Shown here: positions 11,976-23,457 of the stretch, piece after piece
How positions within the stretch are numbered: position 1 is the stretch's first letter
How the letters are laid out: the number at the start of each line of letters is the position of its first letter
NCBI GenBank assembly: GCA_964036315.1
Contig: OZ038498.1
Location: 14,601,997 to 14,665,996 of the forward strand
Direction of reading: 5' to 3'
Source of the DNA: Acanthosepion esculentum
Lineage: Eukaryota > Mollusca > Cephalopoda > Sepiida > Sepiidae
Length of the DNA stretch: 64,000 nucleotides
The notes under the pieces: model-generated
Databases searched by the model: none
The model's input: only the letters and a program-made list of their open reading frames with translations
Told to the model about the DNA's origin: nothing
Program-made: the position numbers and the translations under genes

Positions 11976-12196
11976 AAATTAACCTTCTCCATACAGGAAA
12001 GTTTCGGCATATATTGACCGATTAAGTTACTGTTGTTTGATATTTAGAAAATCTTTTTCGTAAAATAGTTTTTCAAGAAATTAGACTTTTCAACACCACT
12101 AACTGTTATAGCTCTTTCCTTCCTAACCTTTTGTTCAAGGCAGTGTGAAAAGCTAACATTTTAATTATATCATTTTACCAGGGTTTTTTTTGTAGC

Positions 12197-12560
12197 TGCT
12201 GACAGTCATATCACGTTGAACACCGATTCTCATACGATCACCCAAGTCAAGCAACAACGAGCTTGGTCAGTTCTTAGATGAGTGACCGCTTGAGAATACC
12301 AGGTGTTGTAAGCTTGGATGTGCGGGCGGTGCAATTGATAACAGCTGCGAGTTGTAGATCGAAAGACCGAGTTCCAATTCCAGTCGTGGTCGTTATATTC
12401 ACTTACGCGAAAATATCTTCGGGGAAGGTATGAATCCATTACTTCCCCATTCAACTATGGGTTAATTAGTAGGACTTGTATCAGTAAATTATTATTATCT
12501 GAAAAAATTTCTTACAATATAAAAAATTAAATAACCTGGTTGGTAAGCCATAAAAAACAA
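12197..12560 (+). mobile_element. Composite SINE: 5S rRNA-like head + tRNA-like part + tail
   Basis: Positions 12197-12315 resemble 5S rRNA along its length, including words matching ATCACGTTGAAC, GATCACC, AAGTCAAGCAAC (A box) and GTGACCGCTTGAGAATACC (C box). Positions about 12318-12394 resemble a tRNA, with an A-box-like GCGGTGCAATTGATAAC and a B-box-like GAGTTCCAATTCC. A conserved body and tail follow (TATGAATCCATTAC, then TATCAGTAAATTATTATTATC). It would be transcribed by RNA polymerase III and moved by a LINE. Copies with the same architecture occur at 22622, 35040, 35394 and 47938. Confidence 0.8.
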
Positions 12561-12947
12561 ATACTGTTTTTGTGTTTGCTGCTGTTTTCAAATGATGCGA
12601 TTTTTCTTATTTGGTAAAACTCTTTGCTATTCTGTAGCGTCAGCCGATAGAATTTGACGAAAGTTTGTCTTCTTTAAGTTTGCCTAATGGATTTATTTAC
12701 TTGAAGCCATTTTTTAATCTTTTGTTATTAGAAAACAGTTGCATAAAGCTGACGGATTAGATATTTCTAAACAAGTTGGATGCTATGTATGACATCCGCA
12801 TGAGTGTCTAGATCTGACGAAGCTATTTACGAACATGACTCGAAATTTCTGGTTAAGATTTTGGTTTTGTAGCATATTAGGGTGTTGGACAAAAGTATTC
12901 TAGTGCAACCTATACCGTGCTCAGTTTCATTACCACCCTGCACTTCT

Positions 12948-13200
12948 TTTATGTGCCGTGTCCCTTCAGGACGTTGGCGATCATGGCTCTCCACAATTTC
13001 TTCTCCTTTCTAGCTCTTAATAAATGTTGTCTTTTTGTTATTTCTTCTAAACCTTATTCCGTTTACCCAAGTTCATCTAAATAGGTTATGCGTTGTTCCC
13101 CCCCTCTCTCTCTCTTGACTTTAATATATCCTGTGAGTATCAAAGTTTTTCAAATCCTTTTTCCTCATCATCTGCCCTAGAAATGTCAACTGTCTTTTCC
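12948..13200 (-). pseudogene. Fragment of LINE reverse-transcriptase C-terminus
   Basis: Minus-strand pieces in shifting frames read RKRQLTFLGQMMRKKDL and further on KLWRAMIANVLKGHGT before a stop. These match the C-terminal end commonly seen in invertebrate LINE reverse transcriptases ('GHIMRKE' and 'WRAMIANVLKGHGT' type). Several frameshifts and stops show decay. The exact clade is not determined. Confidence 0.55.
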
Positions 13201-13454
13201 TAATGTTACTTATACGTTTCCTTCTTCCCCGTTTTTTTCTTCAATCCGCAGATAAGCAAATGTTAAAGAGTTGCAATATGACATCATCAGGTTAGCTGGA
13301 CAGCATCGAGACACGAATCTCACCCACACGATCTTTACCCATACGGCCAATAACGAAATGTTTAACATATTATTTAGCACACCCATTAATACCTCCATAT
13401 CGAAATATCAAGCTCTAAACAGCACACTTTCAATTTTAAGGAAAATTGGCCCGC

Positions 13455-13725
13455 TTCTTCTTCTTCTTCTTCTTCTTCTTCTTCTTCTTCTTCTTCTTCT
13501 TCTTCTTCTTCTTCTTCTTCTTCATCACCATCTTCTTCTTCTTCTTCTTCTTCTTCTTCTTCTTCTTCTTCTTCTTCTTCTTCTTCTTCTTCTTCTTCTT
13601 CTTCACCATCTTCTTCTTCTTCTTTTCTTCTTCTTCTTCTTCTTCTTCTTCTTCTTCTTCTTCTTCTTCTTCTTCTTCTTCTTCTTCTACTACTACTACT
13701 ACTACTACTACTACTATAAGGAAGT
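13455..13725. repeat. (TTC)n tract, then (TAC)n, inside a SINE remnant
   Basis: About 230 bp of TTC repeats with TCACCATC interruptions end in (TAC)n. The following sequence is a SINE tail, so the tract grew at or within a SINE. Poly-Leu, poly-Phe and poly-Glu frames over it are artefacts. Confidence 0.95.
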
Positions 13726-14055
13726 AAATCATTATTATCTCCAAAATCTTTTACAATCCCCCTAAAATATTTTCTGGCGTAAAAAACAAAACAAAAAGGT
13801 TGATAAACCGTAAAAGACAAATCAATCTATTTGTGTTTGGCGCTGTTTTCAAATGATACGTTTTTTTGTTCTTTGGTAAATCTCTTTGTGATTCTGTAGC
13901 GCCAGCCTATAGAATTCGATGAAAGTTTGTCTTCTTTAAGTCTCTCTAATGGGTTTATTCACGTGAAACCATTTTTTAAAATGTTTGTATACAGCTGACA
14001 GTTTAGATATTTCTGAACAAGTTGGATGCCGTGTATGACATCCGCACGAGTGTCT
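13712..14055 (+). repeat. Diverged direct duplicate of 12473-12830
   Basis: The SINE tail and its downstream flank (AAATGAT-CG, TCTGTAGCGCCAGCC, AAAGTTTGTCTTCTTTAAGT, CAAGTTGGATGCCGTGTATG) occur in the same order at 12473-12830 and here, with scattered substitutions. This is either an old local duplication of about 340 bp or two copies of a larger repeat that includes this flank. Confidence 0.75.
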
Positions 14056-14069
14056 GTTCATGGAAATCA

Positions 14070-14260
14070 GAAAGGGTTCTTTCAGACGATTACTTTCAGT
14101 TTCGTTTTGGAAGCGTTAAAATTAACAAGCTATTCTCTGCCTCAGTTATCAGCAGATTGTAGGTCATTTTTTAAAATCAGCTGCCAATTTGACCTTATCG
14201 AACTTATCAGACTTACTATTAAGGCGGGAGTTAATAGTCGTGTCATTAGTATAGATACCG
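14070..14260 (-). pseudogene. CR1/Jockey-like LINE fragment (RT palm region)
   Basis: The minus strand contains a diverged copy of the block seen at 59280-59440 (FDKVKLAADFKNDLQSADN next to LVNFNASKTKL). That block follows the YADD motif in the LINE fragments at 58-60 kb. Stops interrupt it. Confidence 0.5.
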
Positions 14261-14990
14261 AATTGAGAAGTGATAGCATCAGGAAGGTCAGTAATAAAAT
14301 TAGGAACTATGTAGGTCCAAGGATAGAGTGCAGAGAAATAGCTGTATTAATGCAAAACGATCTAGAGGAGTGGCCGTTCAAGACCACTTTCATATTTGAA
14401 ATCGTATTACGTCTTAGTTTATGTGTACACTTGACCCTTAGCCTGTAAATATATTATTGGCTTGCAAGCGGTCTTTAAATCTAATAAATTATTCACGCGA
14501 ATTGTTTTTACATGGAAAGCTGAGAGGTATTCATGCGAACGCAGTTTACAAAACAAACATTCGAGAAGGAAATATTCTCGTTATGTTTAACCGGACTTTC
14601 AATGAAAACTAACGACTATGCTTTACATTTAGCGACAAATATCCCGAAATTCCTTTGCTGAAACGTAAAAGATACCTTCAGGAAACTAAGTGTATGTGTT
14701 TATACGTCTGTATATATTTCAAGGGATGTATACGTTACTCTATGTGTATATGATTATGTGAGTCTGTTTAGGAATATGTTTGTATGCGTAGATATAAGAT
14801 TATGTGTATAAGTGCCTGTGTGCATGAGTGTGTCTATATTGTCTGTGATTAAATGTGTATATGAACGTGTTAGTATATGTATGTATGCGTAGATATAAGG
14901 TTGTGTGCATGCGTGTATGTGCGTCTGTGTGAATCCGTGTTTATGGGTTTGCCTGTCACTATATGTATCTCTGTGCATATATTAGCGTCA
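14261..14990. other. No gene seen
   Basis: Non-coding DNA. From about 14700 it becomes an imperfect TATG/TGTG-rich simple-sequence region. Confidence 0.5.
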
Positions 14991-14994
14991 AAAT

Positions 14995-15325
14995 GGGCAC
15001 GATAGAGTAATGGATAGCGGCTCGGCTTGAGGAGAGCCGAGTTCGAATTCCAGTCGGATCCATTACATTCACTTACATGCTAATACCCTTCGGAAAGGTA
15101 TGAATCCACTTCTCCTCCTCAAAGCTATGGGTAATTAGCAGAACAGACTGGGTTCTATAGCCTTGGGTGGCAGCCGGTCCAGGAGAAGGAAAAAACTCTG
15201 AATTCAAAACCGTCCTGGAGAGGATTGGGTTCCGTCAGGCTATCCTGCCCAAGAAACACATCTTCTACTGCGGCTGCAGTACACATGGTGCCCCTATGAC
15301 CCTACTGGTCACGGGATAAAAAATG
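14995..15325 (+). mobile_element. tRNA-derived SINE
   Basis: The head GGCACGATAGAGTAATGG (A box) and GAGTTCGAATTCCAG (B box) resembles a tRNA. It is followed by a body that includes GACAGACTGGGTTCTATAGCC and GGCAGCCGGTCCAGGAGAAG. The same body occurs at 37948-38384 (+) and, antisense, at 46575-46765. A cephalopod Ceph-SINE or related core-domain family is possible but not confirmed from memory. Confidence 0.75.
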
Positions 15326-15599
15326 CGTATATGATTGTGTTGGTATATGTATGTATGTATGTATGCCTAGATATAAGGTTATATGTATATGTGTGTCTGT
15401 ATTTGTGTGTATGATTTTATATGTCACTATGTGTATCTCTAAGTATACATTGGTGTCTAAATGTGCATATGACTGTATTAGTATGTTTATGTATGCGTAA
15501 ATACACGATTTTTGTATGTGTGCGTGTGTATCTGTATATATAAGTTTGTCTGTCACTATGTGTATGTATTAGAGTTTAACTATGTATATTAATGTGTGA

Positions 15600-15645
<46 letters not shown>

Positions 15646-15901
15646 TTGTGCAGCTATTATATATCTCAGTGTGTATCTGTGTGTACGTGTGTGTCTGTCA
15701 CTATGTGTATCTCTATGTAGGTATTAGTGTTTAAATGTGTATATGATTGTGTTATTACGAGTAGATATCAGGTTTTGTGTACGAGCGAGTGTGTATCTGT
15801 GTGTATGGATGTACCAGTCAGTATCAATATGTGCGTATTCGTGTCTAAATGTTTATGTGTGTGTATCCTCGTGCATTTATGCGTGTGAATGAATAAGTGT
15901 A

Positions 15902-15944
<43 letters not shown>

Positions 15945-15990
15945 ACGCGCGCATGTGTAAAGATTTATATGTTCGTAGAAAGTAATACCA
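15326..15990. repeat. Imperfect TATG/TGTG simple-sequence region with (TA)n and (TG)n
   Basis: Cryptically simple DNA: repeated GTATATG-ATTGTGTTAGTATG units, (TA)n at about 15600-15639 and (TG)n at about 15904-15942. No gene. Confidence 0.75.
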
Positions 15991-16239
15991 ACAAACACCG
16001 CTGCTCTTCAGTTTGTGAAACGTGCAAATATTGACTGAATGCCAATTAAAAAGAAAGAAGAAATGAAAAAAGGTAAAAGAAAGCTGGAACGAAACAGAGA
16101 AGGAGAGGGGGATGGAAAAGAAAAATGATTAAAAAAAAAATACCCATCAAAATGGATGTAGGTAAAAGTACACATGTATTGAAGCAGGGGGTGTGCGACG
16201 TTGTGCAAACATTGAGTCAAGTTCTGGATGCGACATCAG

Positions 16240-19235
16240 ATAATAATAATGATAATAATGATAATAATAATAATAAGGATAATAATAATAATAATAATAA
16301 TAATGATAATTATTATTATTATTAATTACAATAACCCATCACTCAAACAGTAAAGAGAAATGGAGTAGAAATAAATAATATGACAGAGGATGAGGTAAAA
16401 ACTAAAATAAATGAGATACGAAATATTAATGTCCCAAGAAATAAAATCGAAGAACCTACTTGCTACATAAACTGCAGTTATCCAGATTATGCCACTGAAG
16501 AGGAGACATTAGGGTAGAATTCCTTGAAAACAACAGAGGTAAAATCACCGAAGCGAAAAACCACATCATCCAAGTACTCAGCAGAGTAACTGTCACACAA
16601 TTGTCAGACAGAGACCAGCCCCCAAAAATTCATATGACAAAGTTCAATAAGCACATTATGCAAATATAGAACGCGGCACTGGAAACACTGTCAACGGACA
16701 AACCACTGGGAAACATCACAGAAATTAACAATGTCATATAAACAACAGTTTTAGCAACTGCTGGGAAGCTTGGAGTCAAGGCAATGAAAAGATAAACAAC
16801 AAGCGAAAAGAGCCAGCTTGGAAGGCAAAACTGAAGCGAGAAATAAAGGAAATCAGATATGAGTTATCGGTACGACATGAGATCCCAAGAAACTCAAATT
16901 CTCAACAAGCAAATGCAGGAAGATCAAGCGGAGATATAAAATTAAATTCTTAAATAAAATTCCATCAATCAAGGAAATACTAAAACAGAAACTGCAGACA
17001 AAGGCACAGACAATAAGACTATACGAAAACCTTTGTAAGCTCTATCGCCGAAATAAGACCTTAAGAAACGGATCTTAAGAAATTTTACAGGGAAATTGGT
17101 AAAGCAGTTATACATGTCAAGAAGCCACCATCTATTGACAATGTGCAGAAATTTTAGGAGAATATTTAGAGCAACCAAAAGAAATATAACACCAATATAG
17201 AATGGATCCAACGAAAAGAACGAATTTTGGATAAATCTCTACAAGAATGGGAAAATACAACCACGACTAATGTTAGGCAAGCTTTAACAAAATCCCCAAA
17301 ATAGAAACCCCCAGGAAATGACAAGTTGCCCAATGTTTGGCTCTGTCATCTGTAATTAATCTATAAAACTCTTGTACAAACTCTATCAATGCTTATTAAT
17401 AATCTCATTGAAGTCCCAGAATGGATTATTGAAGCTATTACATATCTCATGCCAGAAACGAGTGAAATAGATGATCCAAAAAATTATAGGCCAATAACAT
17501 GTCTGCCCAGCACGTCAAAATTGATAAATTGACCACGTCTGTCTTGACGAACACTACTTACTCTTTTCTCGAATAACTTTCTTCCAATAGAACAGAAGAG
17601 ATGCCGGAGAGGTTCATATGGTTGCAAAGTTAAACTACTGATAAACAAATTTATCCTGGGAAATTGCAGGAAACGATGTACAAATCTTAGCGCAGCGTAG
17701 ATTGATTATTGTAAAGCCTTTGATAGTGTGCCACACTCTTGGACCCTTAAATGTACAAAGTTTCCCCTCTAGTAGTAAATTTCCTTAAGCACCGCATAGG
17801 AATGTGGAACACTACACTATACCCAAATCACATCAGAGGCACTGCCATCTCTAACTGACTGAATATCCGACGTGGAACCTTTTAAGGAGACTCCCTGTCA
17901 CCCCTTTTGTTTTGTCTGTCTTTAATCCCCCTTACGCATGAACTAAACAAGAGCAGATATGGTTACAAACTAAATAAGAAAGTATTCAATCACCTTCTCT
18001 ACATGGATGATCTCAAAAGTTTTGCCAAAGACGGCTTTGAGTTGAAGGGTCTCCTCAATACTGTAAAATGTTTCAGTGACGATATAGGTATGGATTTCGG
18101 ATTAGGTAAATGTGCAGATGTAATATTCAAGAAACGGAGAATTACAGAAAAATACTCAATAGATTTAAATTTTGTCACAAAGATTTGGGAACTGGAACAA
18201 GATGAAGCATATAGGTAACTAGCGAATAAGATGGAACACTGAATACCCAAATTAAGAAGAAGGTAAGAAAGGAGTACTACTGGCGTGTGCTTCTAGCACT
18301 GAATACAGAGTTGAATAAAAAAATAAGAATATCAGCCATAAACACATCGGCGATCCCTGTTGTGCAATACATTTTCAACATCCTTAACTGGACCATAGCT
18401 GACATTAATCGAATGAACGCCAAAATGAGAAAGCTTTTCACTTACTACCGCATGCATCATCACAAAGCTGATATCGACCGTCTCTATGTACCCAGATCCG
18501 AAAGAGGCAGAGGATTTGTTCAACTAGAACTGTCTTACAAAACTACAATAATTGGTCTTCAAAGATAACTGGAAACTACAGAAAACTGGATGACGATCTG
18601 TATCAAAGCACAGAAATAAGAATAAAAATAATTTTATTCAGTAATAAAGGAAGCCAACAAGTTCAAAATGGAGTTTCAAATGGGTGAAAAATTCAAGTAA
18701 AACATAACACACATACGGCAGGTAAAAAATACTTAAAAAAGGAAGCATAGGCAAATGCAACCCGCCAGATACAGAAACGATGGCAAGATAAACCGCTTCA
18801 CAGTCAATACTCTGCCCGTACTAAACAAGCTGATGTAGATAAACCACGTAGCCATCAGTAGCTACGGAGTTAGGGTTAAAAAACTGAAACCAAAGAATTT
18901 ATTCTTGCCACACGCGACCAATGCTTACTAACTAGAAATTACTAAGCTCACATATTTAAAAATTGCGTTAGTCTAAAATGCATATTCTGTGATAAATATC
19001 CAGAAACAATTGACCATCTTGCATCAGGTTGAATGGTGTTCTCACAAGTACAGCCCATACCTTGCGAAGGGTTTCATCTATGCAAAATGTATGTGATTTA
19101 TTTTTTTTAAACTGTTCAGTGGAAAACGTCATGATGCCATTTCTGACCTTAGCTCTCTGGTCAGGAACCGGAAAGAAATGAGTACACAAGAGAAATCAAA
19201 AGAAATAAAATAATAATAATAATAATAATAATAAT
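16240..19235 (+). mobile_element. Longest R4/Dong-like REL retrotransposon copy, (AAT)n on both sides
   Basis: An (AAT/GATAAT)n tract (16240-16325) precedes the copy and (AAT)n (about 19211-19235) follows its 3' end. Inside, in order: an N-terminal linker region in broken frames, a reverse transcriptase (17275-18570), then the CX2CX7H zinc-knuckle zone near 18980. The sequence jumps from the zinc knuckle directly to the 3' part (GTGTTCTCACAAGTACAGCCC), so the endonuclease core is deleted. The conserved 3' end TCTCTGGTCAGGAACCGG precedes the (AAT)n tail. REL-bearing R4/Dong elements are the nearest known relatives. Confidence 0.75.
17275..18570 (+). pseudogene. REL-type non-LTR reverse transcriptase, broken
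   Basis: Frames in order show NYRPITCLPSTSKL (near 17490), motif A DYCKAFDSVPHSW (near 17705), GDSLSPLLFCLSLIPLTHELN (near 17895), motif C YMDDLKSF (near 18000), FSDDIGMDFGLGKCA and finally HHHKADIDRLYVP. This order and wording are typical of the R2/R4/NeSL group of reverse transcriptases. Stops and frameshifts separate the blocks, so no full-length protein is possible. It belongs to the copy spanning 16240-19235. Confidence 0.85.
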
Positions 19236-19990
19236 TCTAGCTGCACAGGAACGATGCTTGCCAACTAGAAATAACAGAGCGGAAATACTGAAAATAGTGT
19301 TAAACCGCAATGCAGATTCTATTCTAAGATAAATATCCAGAAACAATTGACCATCTTGTACCAGGTTGTGTGGTGTTAGCACCCACTGAATATAAAACTC
19401 GACATGATTGAGTGGACCAATATCTGCACTGGAAAATATGCAATTTTTACAGGAGAGGTGCTGCAAGAAACTGGTATGAACATCACCCAGACCCGGTTAC
19501 TGAGACTGAACCTGTAACACTTTTGTGGGGCTTTACAATGCACACAGACAAAACAATCAAAGCTAACCACCCAGACATTGAAATCGAAGACCGCAAGAAC
19601 AGAATATGCTTTCTTATTGACGTTGCAGTCCCAGCAGATTGTAAGGTATCTTTAAAGATCAACAAAAGACTATCAAAATACAAGGATCTTGAAGTGGAAA
19701 TCTAAAAAAATGTGGCACGTAAGGACATCAATAATTCCAGTCGTAGTTGGTGCCCTCGGATAGACTGGAAAATGTTCTGACAGGTTCATTAAAGTGATTC
19801 CGGTTAAGCCAAGCCTTAAAGATAATACAAAAAATTGTACTCACAAGTACAGCTCACACATTACGAAGAGACTTATCAATGTAAAATGTGTGTGATCTTG
19901 AATTGTTTTGTTGTTTTTTTTCTACAAAAATGCTCAGTGGAAAATGTCATAAAGTCATTTCTGATTTTATTGTCATAAACCAATGATGTG
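19236..19990 (+). mobile_element. 5'-truncated REL element copy with endonuclease domain
   Basis: It starts directly after the preceding (AAT)n with LLAAQERC-like codons. It reads through a decayed zinc knuckle and then 19412-19705: LHWKICNFY, WYEHHPDPV, TDKTIKANHPDIEIED and CFLIDVAVPAD. The RHD (here RHD-stop), PD and D positions of the restriction-like endonuclease are recognisable. The 3' end is lost near 19970. The copy is non-functional. Confidence 0.7.
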
Positions 19991-20068
19991 GAACACGGCA
20001 AACATTTCAAATTCAAGGTTGCGTGACTTCTTCAAAACTAATTTATAAGCTCACATCTTCAAAAATAC

Positions 20069-20353
20069 ATCTTGAAGTGGAAATCTAAAAAATGTGGCAC
20101 ATGAGGACATCAATAATTCCAGTTGTAGTTGGAGCCCTCAAATTGGTTGGAAAAGGTTCTGACAAGTCTATTGAAGACAATTCTGGGTAACCCATGCCTT
20201 AAAGAAATACAAAAAACATGACGAAGAGATTTATCTATGTAAAATGTGTATGATCTTAGGATTGATCACTGGGAAATGTCATGAGGCCATTTCAGACCTT
20301 AAGTCTCTGGTTGGGACCCGGAAGGAAATGTCTATACAACAGAAATCTAAGGA

Positions 20354-20384
<31 letters not shown>
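20069..20384 (+). mobile_element. Short REL element 3' fragment with (AAT)n tail
   Basis: Begins at the codons for DLEVEI, continues through the INNSSCSW stretch and the 3' untranslated part, and ends with CTCTGGTTGGGACCCGG, a spacer and (AAT)n. Confidence 0.7.
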
Positions 20385-20386
<2 letters not shown>

Positions 20387-20998
20387 CCGGCATGACAGAG
20401 TGGGCCAATATCTGCAGTGGAAAATCTGCAGCTTCTACGGGAAGGAAATTGAAAGAAATTGGTATGAACACCGCCCAGAACCGGTTTTGGCGATAGGTCC
20501 TGTAACAATTTTATGGGATACACAATACACACAGACAGAACAATCAAAGCTGACCGCCCAGACATTGTTATTAGAGACCACAAACAAAAAAAGTGCCTCC
20601 TTATTGATATGGCAGTCCCTGCAGACAGCAATGTATCTTTGAAGATCTTCAAAAATCTATCAAAATACAAGGACCTTGAAATCGAAATCTCAAAAACGTG
20701 ACACATGGAGACATCAACAATCCCTGTTGTAACTGGAGCCTTCGGATTGGTTGGAAAAGATTCCCGTAGACTCATTGGGGGGATTCCTGGAAGTCCATGC
20801 CTTAAAGAAATAAAATATTCTTACGAATACAGCCCACACCTTACGAAGGGCTTTATCTATGTAAAACATGTGTTTTTTTTAATTGGTCGTTGGAAAAATG
20901 TCATGATGTCATTTCTGACCTTAGGTCTCTGGTCAGGACCCAGAAAGAAATGTGTAAACGCCAGAAATCAAAGGAAATAAAACAGTAATAATAATAAT
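20385..20998 (+). mobile_element. REL element copy with recognisable endonuclease, starting in (AAT)n
   Basis: Starts immediately after the previous (AAT)n with TRHDRVGQYLQWKIC, then HTDRTIKADRPDIVIRD and LLIDMAVPAD (20513-20640), KYKDLEIEIS, the PVVTGAFGLVGK and GIPGSPCLKEI blocks, and the conserved 3' end with a weak AAT tail. RHD, RPD and D catalytic positions are all visible, but a frameshift separates them. Confidence 0.75.
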
Positions 20999-21300
20999 TA
21001 GTGAAAAGCGCGATTTAAGAACTGAAAAAAGACAGTTTAACACTGTATTATATTCCACCAGTATTTCTGTCTTCTTCAAGTTATGTTTTAAAATAGCATG
21101 CACGTATAAAGAATATAAAAAATATAAATCTTTGTACAAACCCCACTTGTTTTGAGAAAAACGGTTGTACTGGTAATCAATGCGCTAAAGCGAATGAACA
21201 GCATCCAGCGTGAATGGAATGCAACTGAAACGTGAGTAACATAATGGAGGACATACATCTTGAAATTTTCCATTAGTTGATTAGTTAATAAAATTTAATA

Positions 21301-21766
21301 ATCAATGCATGCATGCATCATCTCAAAGCTGATGTCGACCGTCTCTATGTGCCCATATCCGAAAGAGGCAGAGGATTTGTTCAACTAGAACTGTCTTACA
21401 AAACTACAATAATTGGTCTTCAAAGATACCTGGAAACTATAGAAAACTGGATGACGATTTGTGTCAAAGCACTGAAATAAGAATAGAAATAAGAAATTTT
21501 ATTCACTAATAAAGGAAGCCAACAAGTTCAAAATGGAGTTTCAAATGGGTAAAAAATTCAAGTAAAACATAACACACTGACTGCAGGTACAAAATACTTA
21601 AAAAAGAAAGCAAAGGCAAATGCAACCGGCCAGATACAGAAAACATGGTAATATAAACCGCTTCACAGTCAATACTCTGCCCGTACTAAACAAGCTGATG
21701 TAGATAAACCACGTAGCCATCAGTAGCTATGGAGTTAGGGTTAAAAGCTGAAACCGAAGGATTTAT
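21301..21766 (+). mobile_element. Internal REL element fragment flanked by direct repeats
   Basis: Corresponds to 18448-18895 of the long copy (HLKADVDRLYVPISERGRGFVQ onward) and lacks both 5' and 3' ends. Both sides carry the same roughly 35-bp word, TTAGTTGATTAGTTA-TAAA (about 21267 and about 21768), as if the host sequence were duplicated around it. Confidence 0.65.
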
Positions 21767-22061
21767 TTTCCTTTAGTTGATTAGTTAGTAAATGTTAATA
21801 ATCAAATAGTTTAGTATAAATCTTATGGAATTCTCCTGTCAATTTTTTTCCTTCCTCTGGGGGGGGGTGGGACGTTAGTAGATTGCATATGGAATTATCT
21901 TCATGTGTTTTAAAGATTGATAGTTCGGTGGATTTGAGATATGTTTTAAGAATGTGTGCCTTAAGATGCTCGTCAAAATTACATTCGTTGCTGATAAAAT
22001 GTTCCGCAAGTGTTGTAAAATATTGGAAGAATTACATTTTGAATTTCAATAATTATAATAG

Positions 22062-22440
22062 GGAAATCGAAATCTCAAAAATGTGGGACATGGGAACATC
22101 AACAATCCCTGTTGTAGTTGGAGCCCTCGGATTGATTGGAAAAGGATCCAATAGACTCATTGTAGAGATTTTTGGTAGTCCATGCTTTAAAGAAATACAA
22201 AACATTGTTCTCACGAGTACAGCCTACAACTTACGAAGAGCTCTATCTATGTAAAATATGTGTTTTTGTTTTTTGCATTTTTGGTGGGGTAGGGGAATTT
22301 TTTAATTGCCCAGTGGAAAATTCCATGATGCCATTTCTGACCTTAAGTCTCTGGTCGGGTCCCGGAAAGAAATGCGTACACACTAGAAATCGAAGGAAAT
22401 AAAATAATAATAATAATAATGATAATAACAATGACATCGA
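22062..22440 (+). mobile_element. REL element 3' fragment with (AAT)n tail
   Basis: Begins at EIEISKMWDMGTSTIPVVV and ends with the conserved GTCGGGTCCCGGAAAG 3' end and (AAT)n. It lies in sense orientation with all neighbouring copies. Confidence 0.7.
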
Positions 22441-22621
22441 GATAGAATTCAGCAGAATGTGGCATCGGTACTTTTGTTATCGAGTCTTTGGAAATGATAT
22501 CAAAAAGAGGAAACAAAAAATCAAATTCCTGTCAGTTGTAAAATTTATATGAGTTGCAAAAAATTATACTCATGGGTACTACTTACATCTTACGTAGATT
22601 TCTTTCTATGCAAAGGAATAT

Positions 22622-22790
22622 GACCACATCACGTTCAAATATCACTTCTCGTACGATCACCGAATTTAAGCAACTTCGAGCCTAATCATCACCTAGATAG
22701 ATGACCGTTTGGGAATACCAGGTGTTATAAGCTTGTATGCGCGTTTGGTGTAATGGATAATGGCTCCGAATTGTTAATCAGAGAGAAATA
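22622..22790 (+). mobile_element. 5S/tRNA composite SINE, cut by a tandem array
   Basis: 5S-like part 22622-22737 (CGTACGATCACCGAATTTAAGC and GACCGTTTGGGAATACC) followed by the tRNA-like A-box zone GTTTGGTGTAATGGATAATGG. The tRNA part stops at about 22787, where the 163-bp tandem array begins. A SINE-type tail reappears after the array at about 23513. Confidence 0.75.
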
Positions 22791-22813
22791 TTTATTTTGA
22801 GTAATACAAAAGT

Positions 22814-23457
22814 GTGGCACAAGGCCAAAATGGGCGATTGGGGAAGGCTAGCCTTCAATCTGTATTATTTTAAACTTAGCTAGCCACGATTACTGATCCA
22901 AACGTATCACAGTATTCCTTACACCAAGACAACACATTCTTACTTACCATTCTTACTACAGTCACCATATATAAATGTGGCACAAGGCCAAGAGGGATGA
23001 TCGTAGAAGGCTGGTCTTCAATCTATCTTATCTTAAACTTAGCTAGCCACGATTACTGATCCAAACGTATCACAGCATTCCTTACACCAAGACAACACAT
23101 TCTTACTTACCATTCTTACTACAGTCACCATATATAAATGTGGCACAAGGCCAAGAGGGATGATCGTAGAAGGCTGGTCTTCAATCTATCTTATCTTAAA
23201 CTTAGCTAGCCACGATTACTGATCCAAACGTATCACAGTATTCCTTACACCAAGACAACACATTCTTACTTACCATTCTTACTACAGTCACCATATATAA
23301 ATGTGGCACAAGGCCAAGAGGGATGATCGTAGAAGGCTGGTCTTCAATCTATCTTATCTTAAACTTAGCTAGCCACGATTACTGATCCAAACGTATCACA
23401 GTATTCCTTACACCAAGACAACACATTCTTACTTACCATTCTTACTACAGTCACCAT
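22814..23457. repeat. 163-bp tandem repeat, four units
   Basis: Units begin with GTGGCACAAGGCCAA at 22814, 22977, 23140 and 23303. Units 2-4 are almost identical; the first is more diverged (AATGGGCGATTGGGG). Each contains CTTAGCTAGCCACGATTACTG and ends CAGTCACCATATATAAAT. No coding frame is shared. A satellite seed is possible. Confidence 0.95.

Noticed and set aside
12197..12315. Possible 5S rRNA gene
   Set aside because: Many substitutions against 5S rRNA, direct fusion to a tRNA-like part and SINE tail, and several similar copies: it is a SINE head.
13271..13820. Open frames with poly-Leu, poly-Phe, poly-Glu or poly-Lys
   Set aside because: Produced by the (TTC)n tract; no flanking domain or splice signal.
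14995..15060. Possible tRNA gene
   Set aside because: A and B boxes are present, but no complete cloverleaf with acceptor stem was found and the same SINE body follows in three places.
22814..23457. Regular repeats that could suggest a CRISPR array
   Set aside because: Units are 163-bp contiguous tandem repeats without unique spacers; the 78-bp and 173-bp arrays are also contiguous.
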